A stretch of 64,000 bases of DNA from Hippopus hippopus (taxonomy: Eukaryota; Mollusca; Bivalvia; Cardiida; Cardiidae), in assembly GCA_946811185.2 (NCBI GenBank), contig OX328107.1, positions 13,977,565 to 14,041,564 on the forward strand, given 5' to 3'. The notes beneath the pieces are model-generated. The model was not told the origin of the DNA. It did not search any database and saw only the letters and a list, made by a program, of their open reading frames with translations. The translations under genes and the position numbers were made by a program. Of the stretch, positions 11,476 to 22,284 are shown in pieces; position 1 is the first letter of the stretch, and each line of letters starts with the position of its first letter.

Positions 11476-11839
11476 CGTTACCTCCGACTTTACTGTCGAG
11501 TTACCCTATCCTTACGTTTTGGACGGACACTGGGTGTGCAGACTCAAGGAGATACCGCTTCAGATGAAAGAAAACGTTTTATTCGTATGTTTCGACTTTT
11601 GCGAAGAATACTACGCAGAAAACACGATGACGAATGTACTGCGACCTCTACAGAAGCTCCCCCCCCCCCCCGGGAAGACAAATAGCACCTACTTTCTATT
11701 CGAGAATCCCACCTACATGAGTTTTAAAGGAAACCATCTCAGCCGCGTTAGAATCTTTATAAGAGGCAGTCAACTGGAACCGGTAAACTTGAAAGGCTCT
11801 ATCGTACGGTGTACCTTACATTTAAAAAGATGGAAGTAG
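11417..11839 (+). CDS. Minor capsid (penton-like) candidate of P1
   Basis: Intact frame of 140 residues. The N-terminal half has the pattern NNVTSDFTVELP...LDGHWVCRLKEI, a layout I associate with the small single-jelly-roll (penton-like) protein of Polintons. The middle has a run of prolines encoded by a C10 homopolymer near 11659-11669, a likely slippage site. It lies between the membrane ORF and the core-type ORF, and upstream of the MCP, which fits a structural role. At 140 residues it is shorter than a typical penton, so it may be a shortened version or another virion protein. A structure prediction showing one jelly roll would settle it. Confidence 0.45.
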   Translation: MEEHYLFLSSLQSTDQHPNNVTSDFTVELPYPYVLDGHWVCRLKEIPLQMKENVLFVCFDFCEEYYAENTMTNVLRPLQKLPPPPGKTNSTYFLFENPTYMSFKGNHLSRVRIFIRGSQLEPVNLKGSIVRCTLHLKRWK

Positions 11840-11865
11840 ACAAATAGAGGAAACATTTCCAACAG

Positions 11866-12123
11866 ATGGCCGAAGGGAAAGTTAGCCCCAATCACGAGGG
11901 ACGCTATATCGTGGAAGCCGATCAAAGTGGTAAAGGAGGTCGAGAACCCAAGATAACATTTGTGACCCCGACCGCTCAAGACATAGAACTGGCCAAATCC
12001 AAACTGAAAGAAAACGAGGAATTTTCTCCCCGAAAACGATATTATAAGAGGCCATCACAGGTAAAAAATCAACGAGCAAAGAAACCGAAGTACACGGATC
12101 ACGTCTTCACGGACAAACGATGA
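11866..12123 (+). CDS. Core-type Polinton ORF with FVTPTAQ motif
   Basis: Intact, 85 residues. A central ITFVTPTAQDIELAKS block is followed by a Lys/Arg/Tyr-rich tail, typical of a nucleic-acid-binding tail. The same block (IRFVTPIAQDVERAK) is present in the related ORF at 43425-44183, so this is a conserved gene of this Polinton type. Its last codons overlap the MCP start by 4 bp (ATGA-type junction at 12120-12123). Function is not known to me; a small basic virion core protein is a reasonable inference. Confidence 0.6.
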   Translation: MAEGKVSPNHEGRYIVEADQSGKGGREPKITFVTPTAQDIELAKSKLKENEEFSPRKRYYKRPSQVKNQRAKKPKYTDHVFTDKR

Positions 12124-13364
12124 ATATCGACGGACACGATAACGATTTGGCTGTTTTTCGATGGCCCGAAGTAGAGGCAGCCACGCAAAAGATTGAATGG
12201 ATAAAAGTCAGACCCGTAAATCAACTGACAGAAGGGGCAGCGATCGAACTTAATATTCCCGGAACATCGATGACCTATATCGACCTCAAGAATTTACGCC
12301 TAAGCGTCAAACTGAAAATCGTAAAAGCCGATGGAACTGATATAGCGACGGGCGAAAAGGTCTGACTAACCAACAACGCTTTACACACTATTTTTTTCTC
12401 AAGTGGACGTGAACGTGCAACAAGTCTCAACCAGTCAAGTGGGCACAAATTACGCATTTAAAGCTTATTTAGACACTTCGCTGTAAAGTCGCAGCCAACA
12501 TCAACTGAACTGTCAGCTGTTCGTGAAAGATGAAAGTGGGACTGATATTAACGATTCCGATCCGAGCGGATCAAATAATGGATTGTTCGAATGAGCCAAA
12601 GCCACGACTGAGAGTAAAGAAGTGGACCTCTTGGGTCATCTGTTCGTCGACCTTTGCCAACAAGAGAGACTGGTTTTGAACGGCGTACCTATTAACCTTA
12701 AATTCTGGCAGACTTCCGATCGATTCCGACTGATGGCCAGGGCTGGAACCGAATCTTACCGAATACGAATTACGGATGCAGCATTAAAAGTAGCCTTGGT
12801 GAAAGTACACCCTGACGTCATTTTGGGACAGGCTGACGTCATCAAGAAATACGACGCCTTAAACCCCTACAGATGTTCTGTAATCAAGACGTATGCCGTG
12901 CCCAAAGGTCAGTTGTCATTCATCACGGACGACCCTTTTCAAGGAGACGTTCCCCAACAACTGATCGTAGGGTTAGTCTTGTCCAAGGCCGTGCACGGAT
13001 CTTACCAAAAGAACCCTTTCATTTTTCAACATTTTAACTGTAACTACGCTGGATTCTTCTTGGATGGTCAGTCGACGCCTTCCGAGACTCTGCAGATGAA
13101 CTATAAGAGTGACCAATTTGTCGACGCCTACCACGCATTGTATTGGGATGACGAAGAACGGGCCGCACCTATGAACAGAGCAGATTTCAAAGGCGGATAC
13201 TGCTTCTACGTGTTTAGACCAAACATAGGCCGGAGGACAGAGCTTATACATGACTGGAGTTAAAGTTTTCTGAGGCCCTTCCGGAAACGTGCACCGTCAT
13301 CGTATACGCCCATTTCCCTGCCTTACTCAAGATCGATGCCAGTAGAAACGTGATACTGGAATGA
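12120..13364 (+). pseudogene. Polinton P1 major capsid protein (double jelly roll), degraded
   Basis: Hexon-like major capsid protein. The first frame (12120-12365) contains VRPVNQLTEGAAIELNIPG and VKADGT, hallmarks of Polinton MCPs, then stops at TGA 12363-12365. Coding signal continues in other frames through about 12620. A long open segment runs 12622-13260, and a last frame ends at TGA 13362-13364. About 415 codons in all, slightly short for the family. At least three frameshifts or stops are present. The block KADGT...LTNNALH matches the MCPs of the second element type at 17216-17947 and 24923-25508, which supports all three calls. Confidence 0.88.
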
Positions 13365-13782
13365 TGTACGAATCTTAGTTGAACGCCTTCTTATCTCAAG
13401 ATCCCTCGGTTCGATGCCAGTTTGGAGGTGTCTGTGCCGCCGACGAGCTACCCATCAATATTAGGAGACGTCCTAGATTGTTCATCGTCAATACCGATAA
13501 AAAAGGATTCTCGGAACTCACTGGACCCTATTCTACTTTCCGAGACACTGACCTTCCGAGTTTTTTTATTCTTTGAGACGTGCACCAGAATTTCACCACG
13601 GACGATTCAGGACGGTGTTAAAGAGAAATGGACCTCGTTACGTGTACAATGGACTTCGAGTGCAACCTTCTGGTACGACGACTTGCTGACTTTATTGCGT
13701 ATATTACGCAACACTACGTTGTCGTGGATGGACTAAAAACAAGTTTATGTCGTCGTTGAAAAAGACTCAATTCTATTCATAG
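13365..13782 (+). pseudogene. Adenain-like maturation protease of P1, inactive
   Basis: C5-type cysteine protease that would cleave virion precursors. A TAG follows only a few codons after the likely start. The N-terminal part (LNAFLSQD...) runs to about 13505. The catalytic His is in a THW triplet at 13519-13521, in another frame. The acidic catalytic residue expected in an EFFD motif is Tyr (TAT). The Cys codon is present in the SGTTTC block, but the next codon, normally Gly, is TGA. The last frame ends at 13780-13782. Several independent lesions thus hit each catalytic element. The last 190 bp are nearly identical to 44196-44395. Confidence 0.75.
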
Positions 13783-13833
13783 ACTGTCATTTTCGTATCT
13801 GATTGTGGCATGCTATTTGTAAATAATAGTGAT

Positions 13834-13887
13834 AATAAAAAAATCAAAGATACTTGTAAATAAAACAACGTGTTTACTTATTTTATT
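13834..13887. terminator. Convergent poly(A) signals
   Basis: AATAAA occurs on the plus strand at 13834-13839 and 13859-13864, just after the protease. On the minus strand AATAAA (TTTATT at 13882-13887) lies just after the TBP-like ORF. This marks where plus- and minus-strand gene sets meet and suggests both belong to one element. Confidence 0.55.
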
Positions 13888-13889
13888 TC

Positions 13890-14161
13890 GCCCCGCTCAG
13901 AACAGCGCGCCGGGGATTAGGGCAGTCCCTCCGGTAGCGCTTTACAACAAAGGTAAATCTATAAAATAGGTATGCACACGGTATCCAACTGAACTTGTCG
14001 TTTTATACCCGTCATGAGCACCGTCCTCCGATTTTAGGATGTTTCCACTGAGCTCCCGAATATCGCCTAGGATTGTATGTAATATTAGCGGTCTTGGTTA
14101 CCAAGATTCTGAGGTTAATGTCACAATTTGTGTCGACTGTACACACGACGTTGGTAATCAT
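13890..14161 (-). pseudogene. TBP-like (TATA-binding-protein fold) ORF
   Basis: From ATG 14161 an open stretch of 49 codons runs to TGA at 14012-14014. It aligns without gaps to the first repeat of the TBP core. The shared pattern is N-V/I-V-x-TV, a Cys at the LGC position, an aliphatic-Asp/Asn-Leu-Arg step, and YNPRRYSG where TBP has YNP[KR][RK]F. After 14012 the signal becomes fragmentary in other frames down to the minus-strand poly(A) signal at 13882, so the second repeat is missing or unrecognisable. TBP binds promoter DNA and recruits RNA polymerase. A Polinton-borne copy would let the element control its own promoters; that is inference. The alternative is a captured host fragment. Confidence 0.5.
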
Positions 14162-14213
14162 GATTCGAAATGAATACGACGCACTTTATCCAATGTGATT
14201 GGGCCGAGTTTCC

Positions 14214-15030
14214 TCGCTATAGGTCTCCGTTGTCCAGGAGTTTGGAAGCCGTTAAATTGTCTCTGACACCTTGAAAAGCGTAGACGAGTAAGGATTAAGG
14301 ACGGTCGCACTGACTCACAACTTTGTGCCACTAGTTGATCAACACATACAGTAAGGTTTTGATTTGCCTCGGATACTGCTTTTTTAAACTGTCCACTTGT
14401 CGTTTTTCGTATCCCAGATATACGGCGAAGAGCTCCCAGTAGCGCCCTAACTCACTTGCATACTTTAGACTATCTTCCTGCGTTAATAAGTTCGGGTTCC
14501 TGGAAAAATCGTAAAGCACAGTTTAGTTTACGTGTTTTAAACAAAAATTATCCATGTAAAGTCTGTAACGAGTAGTAACACTATTCGAGGAATTGTAAAT
14601 CAATGGTATCCACTCACCAATTGCCACGGTCGTTGAGATTGAAGTCGGAACAGCTCAAATATCCCAACTGATTCAAATATGATCGCTCTGAAATCGGCAT
14701 GGTACGAGGGTAGACAACTCGGGGATTGCCGCTGCTACGTCTGGGAAACTTTTTTGTAGCGTTTCGAATTCATAGGGTCTCAGTCACAGTACTTTTTTAC
14801 AAGGCACGAGATCGTCCTGCGGCTTCCAGTATGTTCTCACGTCCACGCAAGGTTTGTTCTTCCTGGCAGTGCAGTACACGTTTCCGCCTAAGTGAACCTG
14901 GTTTGTCCTCGTTCTTGTTCAATGCCACGTTCACCTCGTTGATCGAGTCCACTAATTCTTTCCACCGGAGTAACGTCAAACTGATGAACTTTGAACACTT
15001 TTTTTCCCACGGAATGGATTTACGTTTGCA
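14214..15030 (-). pseudogene. Two PC4-like domains joined to a death domain, at least two exons
   Basis: Minus strand. Exon 15030-14618 follows an acceptor at 15031-15032. It starts inside a PC4-like ssDNA-binding domain (FISLTLLRWKELVDSINEV). A frameshift near 14897 leads to a second copy (GGNVYCTAR, then VDVRTYWKPQDDLVPCKK) with a TGA before LRPYEFETLQK. A donor (GTGAGT at 14617) and an intron of 118 bp lead to exon 14499-14214. That exon has the death-domain pattern (YASELGRYWELFAVYLGY, then a helix ending in LLYVLIN), followed by a TAG where a Trp is expected and a further helix in another frame. PC4 is a transcription cofactor fold; death domains mediate apoptosis or immune signalling. 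Upstream exons were not found. The combination is unusual. Confidence 0.6.
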
Positions 15031-15660
15031 CTGAACTTTTTACATTTTAATAACATCGAATAAACCTACCCAATTTTGTACTGAACACTTTTTTAAAATC
15101 TTGTAACCATGTATATATTTTTATACACTTTTCACAAAGGTCGGGTAAAACAGGTGGGCACATGAGCTCATCACGGTGACCTTGTACTTCGGAGAATTGA
15201 AATCCAACTTCAACTTACAGGTAAGTCTCGTTTAATTTTCTAATTCTTCCTTCAGCACAAGGTCATGTGATGAGCCCCTGTGAGAGTTTTAAAGGTGTTC
15301 ACGAACAACCGATTTCGAAGTTTGCATGTTACCCACTTAAATGCATTGGAATTAGTGTAATTTACTATTCTTTTGTTTGAAAGCATTGTCACTCTGAATT
15401 GACTACTTTGAAGTCTAACAGTCATGAAATACCTTTCTCATTTTGTGTGGGGTTGTTTTAAAAACCTTTAGAAAGTCACCTAAGATAACCAGCTCTCAGC
15501 TGTTGTCGTATTATGTAATGGGACCCCTGCATTCCTAACCGAAACATGCTGCTATTGTTTTTTCTAGCTAGGTAACAGACAGTCTTACACAGATGCTGGG
15601 TGTTGGCAGTATTTTATGCTGTTTTTTTTTTCATGTGGACCGCTACCAAGTCCTCACTTA
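15031..15660. other. No confident gene; imperfect inverted repeat at 15166-15275
   Basis: The only structure I see is a pair of arms, gctcatcacggtgaccttgt (15166-15185) and its near-complement at 15257-15275, around a 70-bp loop. A strong donor-like gtaagt sits at 15222. The right end of P1 may lie here, but I could not pair it with a left terminal repeat. From 15290 to 15660 nothing is recognisable. Confidence 0.4.
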
Positions 15661-15664
15661 ATCT

Positions 15665-17123
15665 GGTAGTATGCTCATAGTTTGGTTTTGCTGAGAGCTT
15701 TTTATATTGGTTTTTTTTTTTTTGTTAACGATGTGTATATCTACTCTTTTTCTAAGGTTTTCCATAGTCTTACCAAAGACGGCGTTGTTCATGAGCTTAA
15801 AGAAATCTTTCTCAAACTCGTTGGTAGCCGCTGTTCTAAAGCCTTATGTTGAGGTCAATCTAAGGTTTAAGCCAGGCACTTTCTTTAAAGCTAATCCTCC
15901 GGTGAACTTTTACTAACTTTAAACCTAAACCGAGGTATGTTTTAAGAGCTTGGTAGTACAAAACGTAATTTCTCTTTGATCCTAAGTTAGGAATAAGTTT
16001 TTCCACTTTGTTTACTTTTAGACGCTCAGTAGCTAAAGGATAGTCGTTGTGCAAATCATGCAGCTCTTCAGGGTAGTCTAAATCTACCTTCAAAATGCAG
16101 GGAATTTCTTTCCAGCTACGTAATTCTTTATCCGTCATCCATCTAAATCCATGAGTAGGAAGAGGTTGACTCATTGGACTGTTAGCGTCCAAATACAACA
16201 GGTAGTTTGTGGGTTTACTCTTGTCGTACTGTTCTCCCATGTATGGATTGTTAGTTTTTCCGTATCTTTTACTACACATGCTAACACTTCTTCTTAAACC
16301 TTGCTCATACATGAGCAACATATCTATGTCTGATGGCAACTGATGGTCTTTACAGCAAACATCTCTAAAGTTCTCAAAGATATCAGCCAACAGCAACACG
16401 TCTACTATGTTGTAAAGCTCAAGGTAATCTTTTAACGTCTTCATACCAAAAGCCTCCCAAACTTTATGAGCGTGAGCGTAGTCTTCATCGCTAATGTTCT
16501 TTTTGTTAAATCTAGAGTAAAACGCTTCTTTAGGAGGTAGTCGGGTATCCTTAAGTTTTTCCAATGAGTCTAAGTATTCATAAGGAAAAACTCCTTTTCT
16601 CCTAACAGCATCTGCTTTGTAAAAAACTTATCTTCTCTTGGATTTCTTCCATCATTTGCTCTAACAACTCATCTACACCATCCACATTTAAGTTGTCTAA
16701 CGTATCAGAGTGAAAACCATATTCTCTCTCCGAGTCAGCATCCTAAGGTCTGCACATCACACCTTAGTATTAGTTTTACCTTTGTCTGTAGGTTTCTCTT
16801 AAGAATATTTGCGAGAATGGGACTCGTTTCTGTAAAAAAAACTAGTAGGATTGTAACCTTCTCTACCAGGTATATCGTGTTGCATAGCAAACTGACGTAA
16901 AGCGGATCTAACTGTTTGAACTCTAAATTCTTGTCGAGGTGGCACTTCTCTTCTAAGGTCGTCTAAAACCGCATTCATGCGATTAGGGTTGACCGTACTA
17001 ACGAGCCAATCTGTAAATGTTTATTCTCTCTCTTATAGGAGTGGGTAAAAGCCTTCTTGCACCAGATAAAACATTAGACGTAACTCGTCTAGCTACATTT
17101 CCAAATCTACTAAACAAACTCAT
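15665..17123 (-). pseudogene. Copy A DNA polymerase B, internally deleted
   Basis: Protein-primed family-B polymerase of the second element type. The N-terminal region begins at ATG 17123 (MSLFSRFGNVARR) and runs to about 16660. It has a stop near 17010 and a conserved block VPPRQEFRVQTVRSALRQF. It then joins directly to the region just before the polymerase palm, so exonuclease and endonuclease-like parts are deleted. The open stretch 16564-15860 includes the PPKEAFYS and DEDYAHA blocks. Motif A is shortened, with LDANS running straight into PMSQ and so losing the Tyr-containing loop. Motif B ([13 protein letters not shown]) lies near 15830-15790 in another frame. Motif C is absent. Clearly non-functional. 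Confidence 0.88.
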
Positions 17124-17215
17124 TTTCTATAACAAGTATTTTTCTTAAGCGACTTTCAAAAAAATTTATTACGGTCATAACGTAATAAAATTATTGGATG
17201 CTAATCATGTATTTA

Positions 17216-17947
17216 TTATTCCAAACCTTTCCATTCCAGTTCGGAATCGTTTGGGGGCATTTGACCTATAAATTTACTCGCTTTATAAATCGATGAGAAT
17301 TTTTTTATTTCCCCGGTTTCAACGTCTTTTAAATTAACTTTCCTAGGATTTTGTTCTAATAGTTTTTAATCTCGCAAATCTAGGATCTTGTTTGGTTCAT
17401 CCCATATAATACCTTATTATCGTCTTCACAAAAACCAAATATATGTTTTAGTGGAAGTCTGAAGCTAAATGTACCCTCTGGATTGGAATTTTCAATGGCA
17501 TGTGTTCTCCGTATACCCCAACCTGTGTTTCCCGCTCCTGCTACAACTGTTGTGTCTTTATACCACAATTGGTTTAACCCTTGTGATTTGGAAAATCATC
17601 CGGGTATTTTAGCAACCCAAGTATCGTAGTAGCCTGATTTGGGTGTGTTATGGATTCAATTTCCTGACCGGAAAGTTGATATTTAATATTTTTAAAAAGA
17701 TACATACAGCCATTATTTATTAGAGAAATAGCATCATTGTCATAAAGCGTTCCGTCAACCTTAAACGACCTTGTATAATTAAATAACTTTCACTAGGATG
17801 TGTAAAAAGATCTTGGGTTTCGATATTAATCCTAATTTCTCCGGTTTTGTTAAGATTTGTACCGGTAACTGGTGTTCATTCATGATATTCGTACTCATCA
17901 ATACTATCGTCTTTTAAAATAGGTTCAGTAATATTTAAAATATCCAT
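17216..17947 (-). pseudogene. Copy A major capsid protein, shortened
   Basis: From ATG 17947 (MDILN...) to TAA 17216-17218, about 244 codons with frameshifts, so well short of a full double-jelly-roll MCP. Recognisable blocks are the N-terminus shared with copy B, LWYKDTT near 17563, PLKHIFGFCED near 17430, and a C-terminal tail that aligns to no partial sequence in B. An in-frame stop follows the first 25 codons. The identification rests on the copy B protein, which shares KADGT and LTNNALMH with P1's MCP. Confidence 0.72.
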
Positions 17948-17960
17948 TTTTTTTATAAAT

Positions 17961-17993
<33 letters not shown>

Positions 17994-18124
17994 CCCATCT
18001 TTATCCTAAATCTCTAGCCAGAGCTGGGGAAAAGACTCATCAATACTATCATCTTTTGAAATTGGTCCGGTGATCTTTAAAATATTCATTTATTAAAAAA
18101 TGAATACTTTTCTTTATCCCATCT

Positions 18125-18383
18125 TTATCCTAAAACTATAACCAAAGCTTTTTCAACTAACCTCTTTCCTGCGTCTATAGCCACACTCTTTCCAGTCTCT
18201 AAAGCTTTTTTTTTTTGCACCTTTCTTAGCAACACTCTTCCCCACATCGAAGGCAGAAGATGCAATTTACTTAGCTGCGCTACTAGTAAAAACCCTCGTA
18301 AAAAAGTTTGCAGGGCTGTCAAAGATTCCAGCACCACCGTATGGATACTTTATTTTAAATCCATGGTTTCTAGGAATAAACAT
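18125..18383 (-). pseudogene. Copy A basic glycine/alanine-rich virion-type ORF
   Basis: Counterpart of 25538-25930 and 36536-36913. ATG 18383 starts a basic N-terminus (PRNHGFK) and a YGGAGIFD block. A stop then replaces the Gln expected after SSAAK, and a frameshift follows in an A-run near 18215. The amphipathic repeat ETGKSVAIDAGKRLVEKA is preserved. The C-terminal third seen in the other copies is missing. The general look (basic head, amphipathic helices) is that of a membrane- or DNA-interacting minor virion protein; function is not established. Confidence 0.6.
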
Positions 18384-18408
18384 TTTTTATAGTTTAGACA
18401 TTATTTTT

Positions 18409-19320
18409 TTAAAAGGTGTTTGCATCCAAAACGTGCTGTCTTTTTAATTCATCGCACAAACTAACGAGCTCGTTTCTTACACCGGTGTTGCCCGCTGCTT
18501 TACTTGCCATTAACAGGTCTAGACTCTCTATTAATGGCATAGAGTCGCACGGGATAACAATCCCGCTTCCGTGGAGAAGTCTATCTTTCCAAATATCACT
18601 CAAAATATTTTTCCATTTATTTCCTCTACTGCTTTTGGGATATTTACTGCTCGGTCGTTATCACGATGGAGGGTGTTGGTTTTTAACATTAACTTCGTGT
18701 AATTTTTGAAATCTGTATATGAATATATGTTTTAATCTGGATCTTTAGATATCATTAACTCCCATAGACCAGGCTTACCTTCATATCCCTCATTTCCCAC
18801 CATAATATTGTCGTCTATGATGACAACTGGCTTGTTACCGATATAAAAGTTACCATTGCTGTCATATAGCCCGTACGATTTATCAGCTTCAAACTTAGTA
18901 GCAAACTTTCTTAGATACTTCTCCACGACTGGTCCAATAAATTGCGTGTCTTCTTCTATATCTGACGCCATCCTCTCAATAGGCTGTCGTCTTTCAGAGG
19001 AAACAGCCTGTATAGAAGGAAAGGCCGGAAACTTAAAAGCTTGCGGTAATTTTTCAATGCTCACTTTTATAGGTTTAATTTCCCCGAATACCTCCTTTGT
19101 TGTAGTTTTTTTTGCGTGTCCGTAATAGTTTTAAAAACCTTGGAAAGATCGGTTTGCAATTCTTGCTCACCATTTCGCTCCGCTCGTAGACTGTCCTGGA
19201 TATTCTTTTTTGTCTCGAGATACTCTTCTATAATTAGGTTTCTTTTTGCTGGATCAGTGATTTTTAAAAAATAAATTTCTTATTATTATCATATTTTTTA
19301 TCGCAGTTTTTATCGCAGTT
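18409..19320 (-). pseudogene. Copy A conserved unknown ORF (GLWELI protein)
   Basis: Minus-strand remains of the ORF at 25931-26788. Segments in several frames include KFPAFPSIQA, FIGPVVEKYLRKFATK, FYIGNKPVVIIDDN, PGLWELMISKDPD and a C-terminal GNTGVRNELVSLCDELKRQ. At least four frame changes are visible. I know this family only as a recurrent uncharacterised ORF of invertebrate Polinton-like elements. The acidic middle and helical ends give no function. Confidence 0.65.
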
Positions 19321-19371
19321 TTTAATCACGATCCTATTTTAAACTTAATTTTCATCTCAAAGTTTATTTTA

Positions 19372-19842
19372 GGGGTCTTTATTATTCTTTTCAACCAACT
19401 TTCGAAAGGACTCACGAGCTTCTCTTCTCCCTTTTTCAACTAGAGATTCTTCCGTCTCACTAGTTAAAGTTTTCCTTGTCTTACTTTTAATTTCTTCTTT
19501 CATGACTATATTTTTCTAATTCTTCCAAAATTAATTGAAACTTTTCATCACTAATTTTATTGTCGCTGAAAGCTTTAGACATATGAGAGGATATGGTATT
19601 TAGCTTTGTGTCTGCTATTGTCTTTATCTTTTCATGTTTCTCCGCTTTTGTTAAAGACTTTTTAACTACATACTTACCAATAACACTTAAAGCCCCTGTT
19701 CCAAGAGCCACACCTTCCAATGCTACAACAAAAGGAGCTGCTACTCTTGTGGATAAAAGGCTGACACCTCCAACTCCTGCACCCGTTGTAATAGTAATTA
19801 AACCCGTGTCAACAATATCAACTATCTTTGCAGTTCTATGGT
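19372..19842 (-). pseudogene. Copy A hydrophobic ORF, N-terminus cut by repeat insertion
   Basis: Counterpart of 26855-27480 and 35170-35758. What remains is the glycine/alanine-rich hydrophobic stretch, then SLIGKY-like and KAEKHEKIKTIADTKLNTIS helices, and a frameshifted Lys/Glu-rich tail (EARESFRKLVEKN). The N-terminal third with the PSAPP motif is missing: a dispersed repeat abuts at 19843. Confidence 0.65.
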
Positions 19843-20925
19843 AAACAATCTTAAAATTGAAAACCGTATTTCAATGTTTATCGTATCGTAAGAAAGTTAT
19901 AAGCGAAAATCTGGTTTGCACACCTGTGCGAGTTTGTGAAATCTTCGATAAGCCGGATGTGACGCCACACTTATTTCGGCTTCTGTGTACTGTTAATTTG
20001 CTCTGATACTGACTTTTTTTTTCTCACAGCCTTATCCTCCCTCATGTCGGGAGACGACTTTTTTCTATACAAAAATAGATATCTCCATATCGGACACTGT
20101 ACATAAGATCAGATTACACGTTCTGTGACCTCAAGCTGCAAGCCGGGTAAAAAAAATATGTGAGACCACAACGGTACGATACCAACATCAAAGAGGCGCC
20201 GAATTAACCCTTTGCCCCTTTACATGGATGGAACACACAATTCTTTTCTCAAAATAAAGGGTTTGCGCACTAAAATTTTGTGTAAAGTTTGTACGCAGTT
20301 ATAAATTTCTAATTTACGCTGCATTTTTATGGTCAGCATCTCATATCTCGTACATGATTACAGCGAGAAATACGGAAGAAGAAATATTTTTTGTCCACGC
20401 TGGTATTTCCTTTTAAATCTTAAATGGACTGACCCTGTATTTTGCAGACGATCAAAAACGTTTACTGCATGATATGGATGGGCAGGAAGGCAGGAGGCAA
20501 TTCAGACAATCTTTTAACGTTGTTGATGAAAGAAACAAATTTGAAATTGTGAAAAAAAAAAAAACGTAGGAAAATAAATGAAGATCAAATGGATTTAACT
20601 TTAACGGCAAATTCAGGTTGTGTGCTGGATTTAATGTTGTTTGTGAATGTTAAGGAGAGGATACCATTTCTAAGGTATATCAAGTCTCTCAATTCTTACC
20701 AAGCTGAAAGAGCCATGTAAAATGCTGACATTGACACTGTAGATCAAGATCAGACTGCGTAGGATTTTTAGACCGTTCAATGATCGACGGTGTCCTATAT
20801 TTAGTAGAAACAGCCTTAGAACTGTACTGGAATGATTTCCTTTACACATTGCAACGTTCCTTCTTCTTTCTACCACCTAGTAGAAGAGACTTTTGAGTTA
20901 TTATTTCTTTTTTTTTTTATATACA
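19843..20925. mobile_element. Dispersed repeat R1, second copy
   Basis: About 1.08 kb that matches, with small deletions, the body of the Kolobok-like element at 8738-10420. Shared anchors are aaacaatcttaaaattgaaa at the start, ttgcacacctgtgcgagttt, and cctccctcatgtcgggagac, and a T-run at the end. The TTAA/AGGG terminal repeats of the 8.7-kb copy are absent here, so it is truncated at both ends. It separates minus-strand copy A genes from a plus-strand fibre remnant. Confidence 0.8.
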
Positions 20926-20929
20926 ACTT

Positions 20930-21926
20930 CAAGAAATTGCCACTAAACATTACGTTGATAATAATACGGGGTTTTTAAAGCAAAATGGGGGGTATCATGC
21001 TCTTGGGTTTATAAACATGGGTTTTAATAAAATACATAACGTTAGGGACCAACAGAACCGAGTGAAGCTGCTACTCAAAGTTATGTGGATAGGGGCGGCA
21101 AAGCGATAGTTCAGCAATAAGACGGCACTTTTTCCGGCGTTGGAGATATAAATATGCGAGGGTATACTTTTACGAATCTTATAGATCCCGCGGAACCACA
21201 ACACGTTACGACTAAAAATTTTGTGGATATTGTTGAAAGGCCATTTAAACGCGTTAACGGTGTATATTTAGCTACAGAATCCATAAGCATGGGTAATCGT
21301 AGGTTGGCACTCCTTTAGAAAACCAACAAGCCGCAAATAAGTTTTACGTAGACCTTAATATAGAAGCCGTTAAAAGTTATACGGTGCGATAATAAAACAC
21401 CAAGAAGGAACCTTTTCTGCCGTTGACGATATAAACATGAATGGTAACTCTTTAAAAATATTGCGGAACCAACGGCTCCGCAAGACGCAGCAACCAAGGC
21501 TTACGTAGACGCTAATAAAGTAATAGCTCCGAGACTTATTGGTCCCAAACCTATTATAACCGTATAGGGTGGAGAAAATGGCCAATAGGAAACGAAAATT
21601 ACGAGTTTTCATTCGGTAATGGTAATTCAGGCCCTGACCATGGTTCGGGAGGTTACTGCATGAGTGCGCCGGGTAGAATTATAAGAGGTAGTTTAATGGC
21701 TATTGAAGATAAACCCAATATACTAGAAGAGGTAAAAGTTAATATCGTGGTAAACGGAGTAGAGCAGGTTGATTACTCTATTATTAAAAAGGAAGACGAG
21801 ATTTGGAGCTGCTCGGTTTTTCCTAAACAACTCGAGATAAAGCAATGTGACATCATAAACTTTATCTCAAGATCAAACAACCGTAGCTTGCGTCACGCTT
21901 ACATATCTATCTTGATAGACTTGTAA
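20930..21926 (+). pseudogene. Copy A fibre (tail-fibre-like repeats), degraded
   Basis: Counterpart of 32008-33192. Recognisable repeat units end in YVD or a variant and contain INM-RG-T or SMGN-R cores. Frameshifts occur near 21010, 21300, 21400 and 21570. The C-terminal head is intact from about 21660 (MSAPGRIIRGSLMA...KQCDIINFISRS) to TAA 21924-21926. Such proteins form trimeric fibres that bind host surfaces. This is the right-hand end of the gene set in both copies. Confidence 0.75.
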
Positions 21927-21927
21927 A

Positions 21928-21961
21928 AAATATTTAACCTCGTAAAGGGTTAAATATTTAA
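21928..21961. terminator. Hairpin after fibre gene (copy A)
   Basis: Arms aaatatttaacc and gggttaaatattt pair around a 7-base loop, directly after the fibre stop codon. The same structure follows the copy B fibre at 33193-33224, so it is conserved in position. Confidence 0.6.
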
Positions 21962-22124
21962 AAAAGGATTAGTTACCTCCATATCATGAAGGTGAAAGTC
22001 TGTTATTGTGTGATCGGGCCATATGTTAGTCGCTGGCAGAAAAAAAGAATTATAAAATCAGGGAAAAAGTAAACAAAAGACACAGCTTCCTGGCAGGTTT
22101 TAACCTAGTTCTGAAATTAAAAAT

Positions 22125-22281
22125 AAAGTTAATATTTCGGAAGGACAGAAACAGAAGCGTCAAGCCACTGTCAAAGCCGGCTGCCCAGTAAGTATTCGGT
22201 AAGGTTATGAGGATCTAAAGGGTGAAGATATAGAGGTTACCAATTCAGGGCAAAGAAAATAGCCAAAGCCTACGGAAATGG
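22125..22281 (+). pseudogene. Fragment of the ISEAQKQ structural-type ORF
   Basis: About 50 plus-strand codons matching the N-terminus of the ORF at 27962-28546 (KVNIS, VKAGCPVSIR, YEDLKGEDI), with two in-frame stops. The orientation is opposite to the full copy. It ends abruptly where the copy B polymerase begins on the other strand, so 22281-22285 is a rearrangement junction. Confidence 0.65.
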
Positions 22282-22284
22282 CTA

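Noticed and set aside
13595..13660. Selenocysteine reading of TGA next to the protease Cys
   Set aside because: No selenocysteine element seen; other frameshifts and loss of the acidic residue show plain decay.
15166..15275. Right terminal inverted repeat of Polinton P1
   Set aside because: The two arms pair with each other, not with any sequence near the left end of P1; Polinton terminal repeats are normally much longer.
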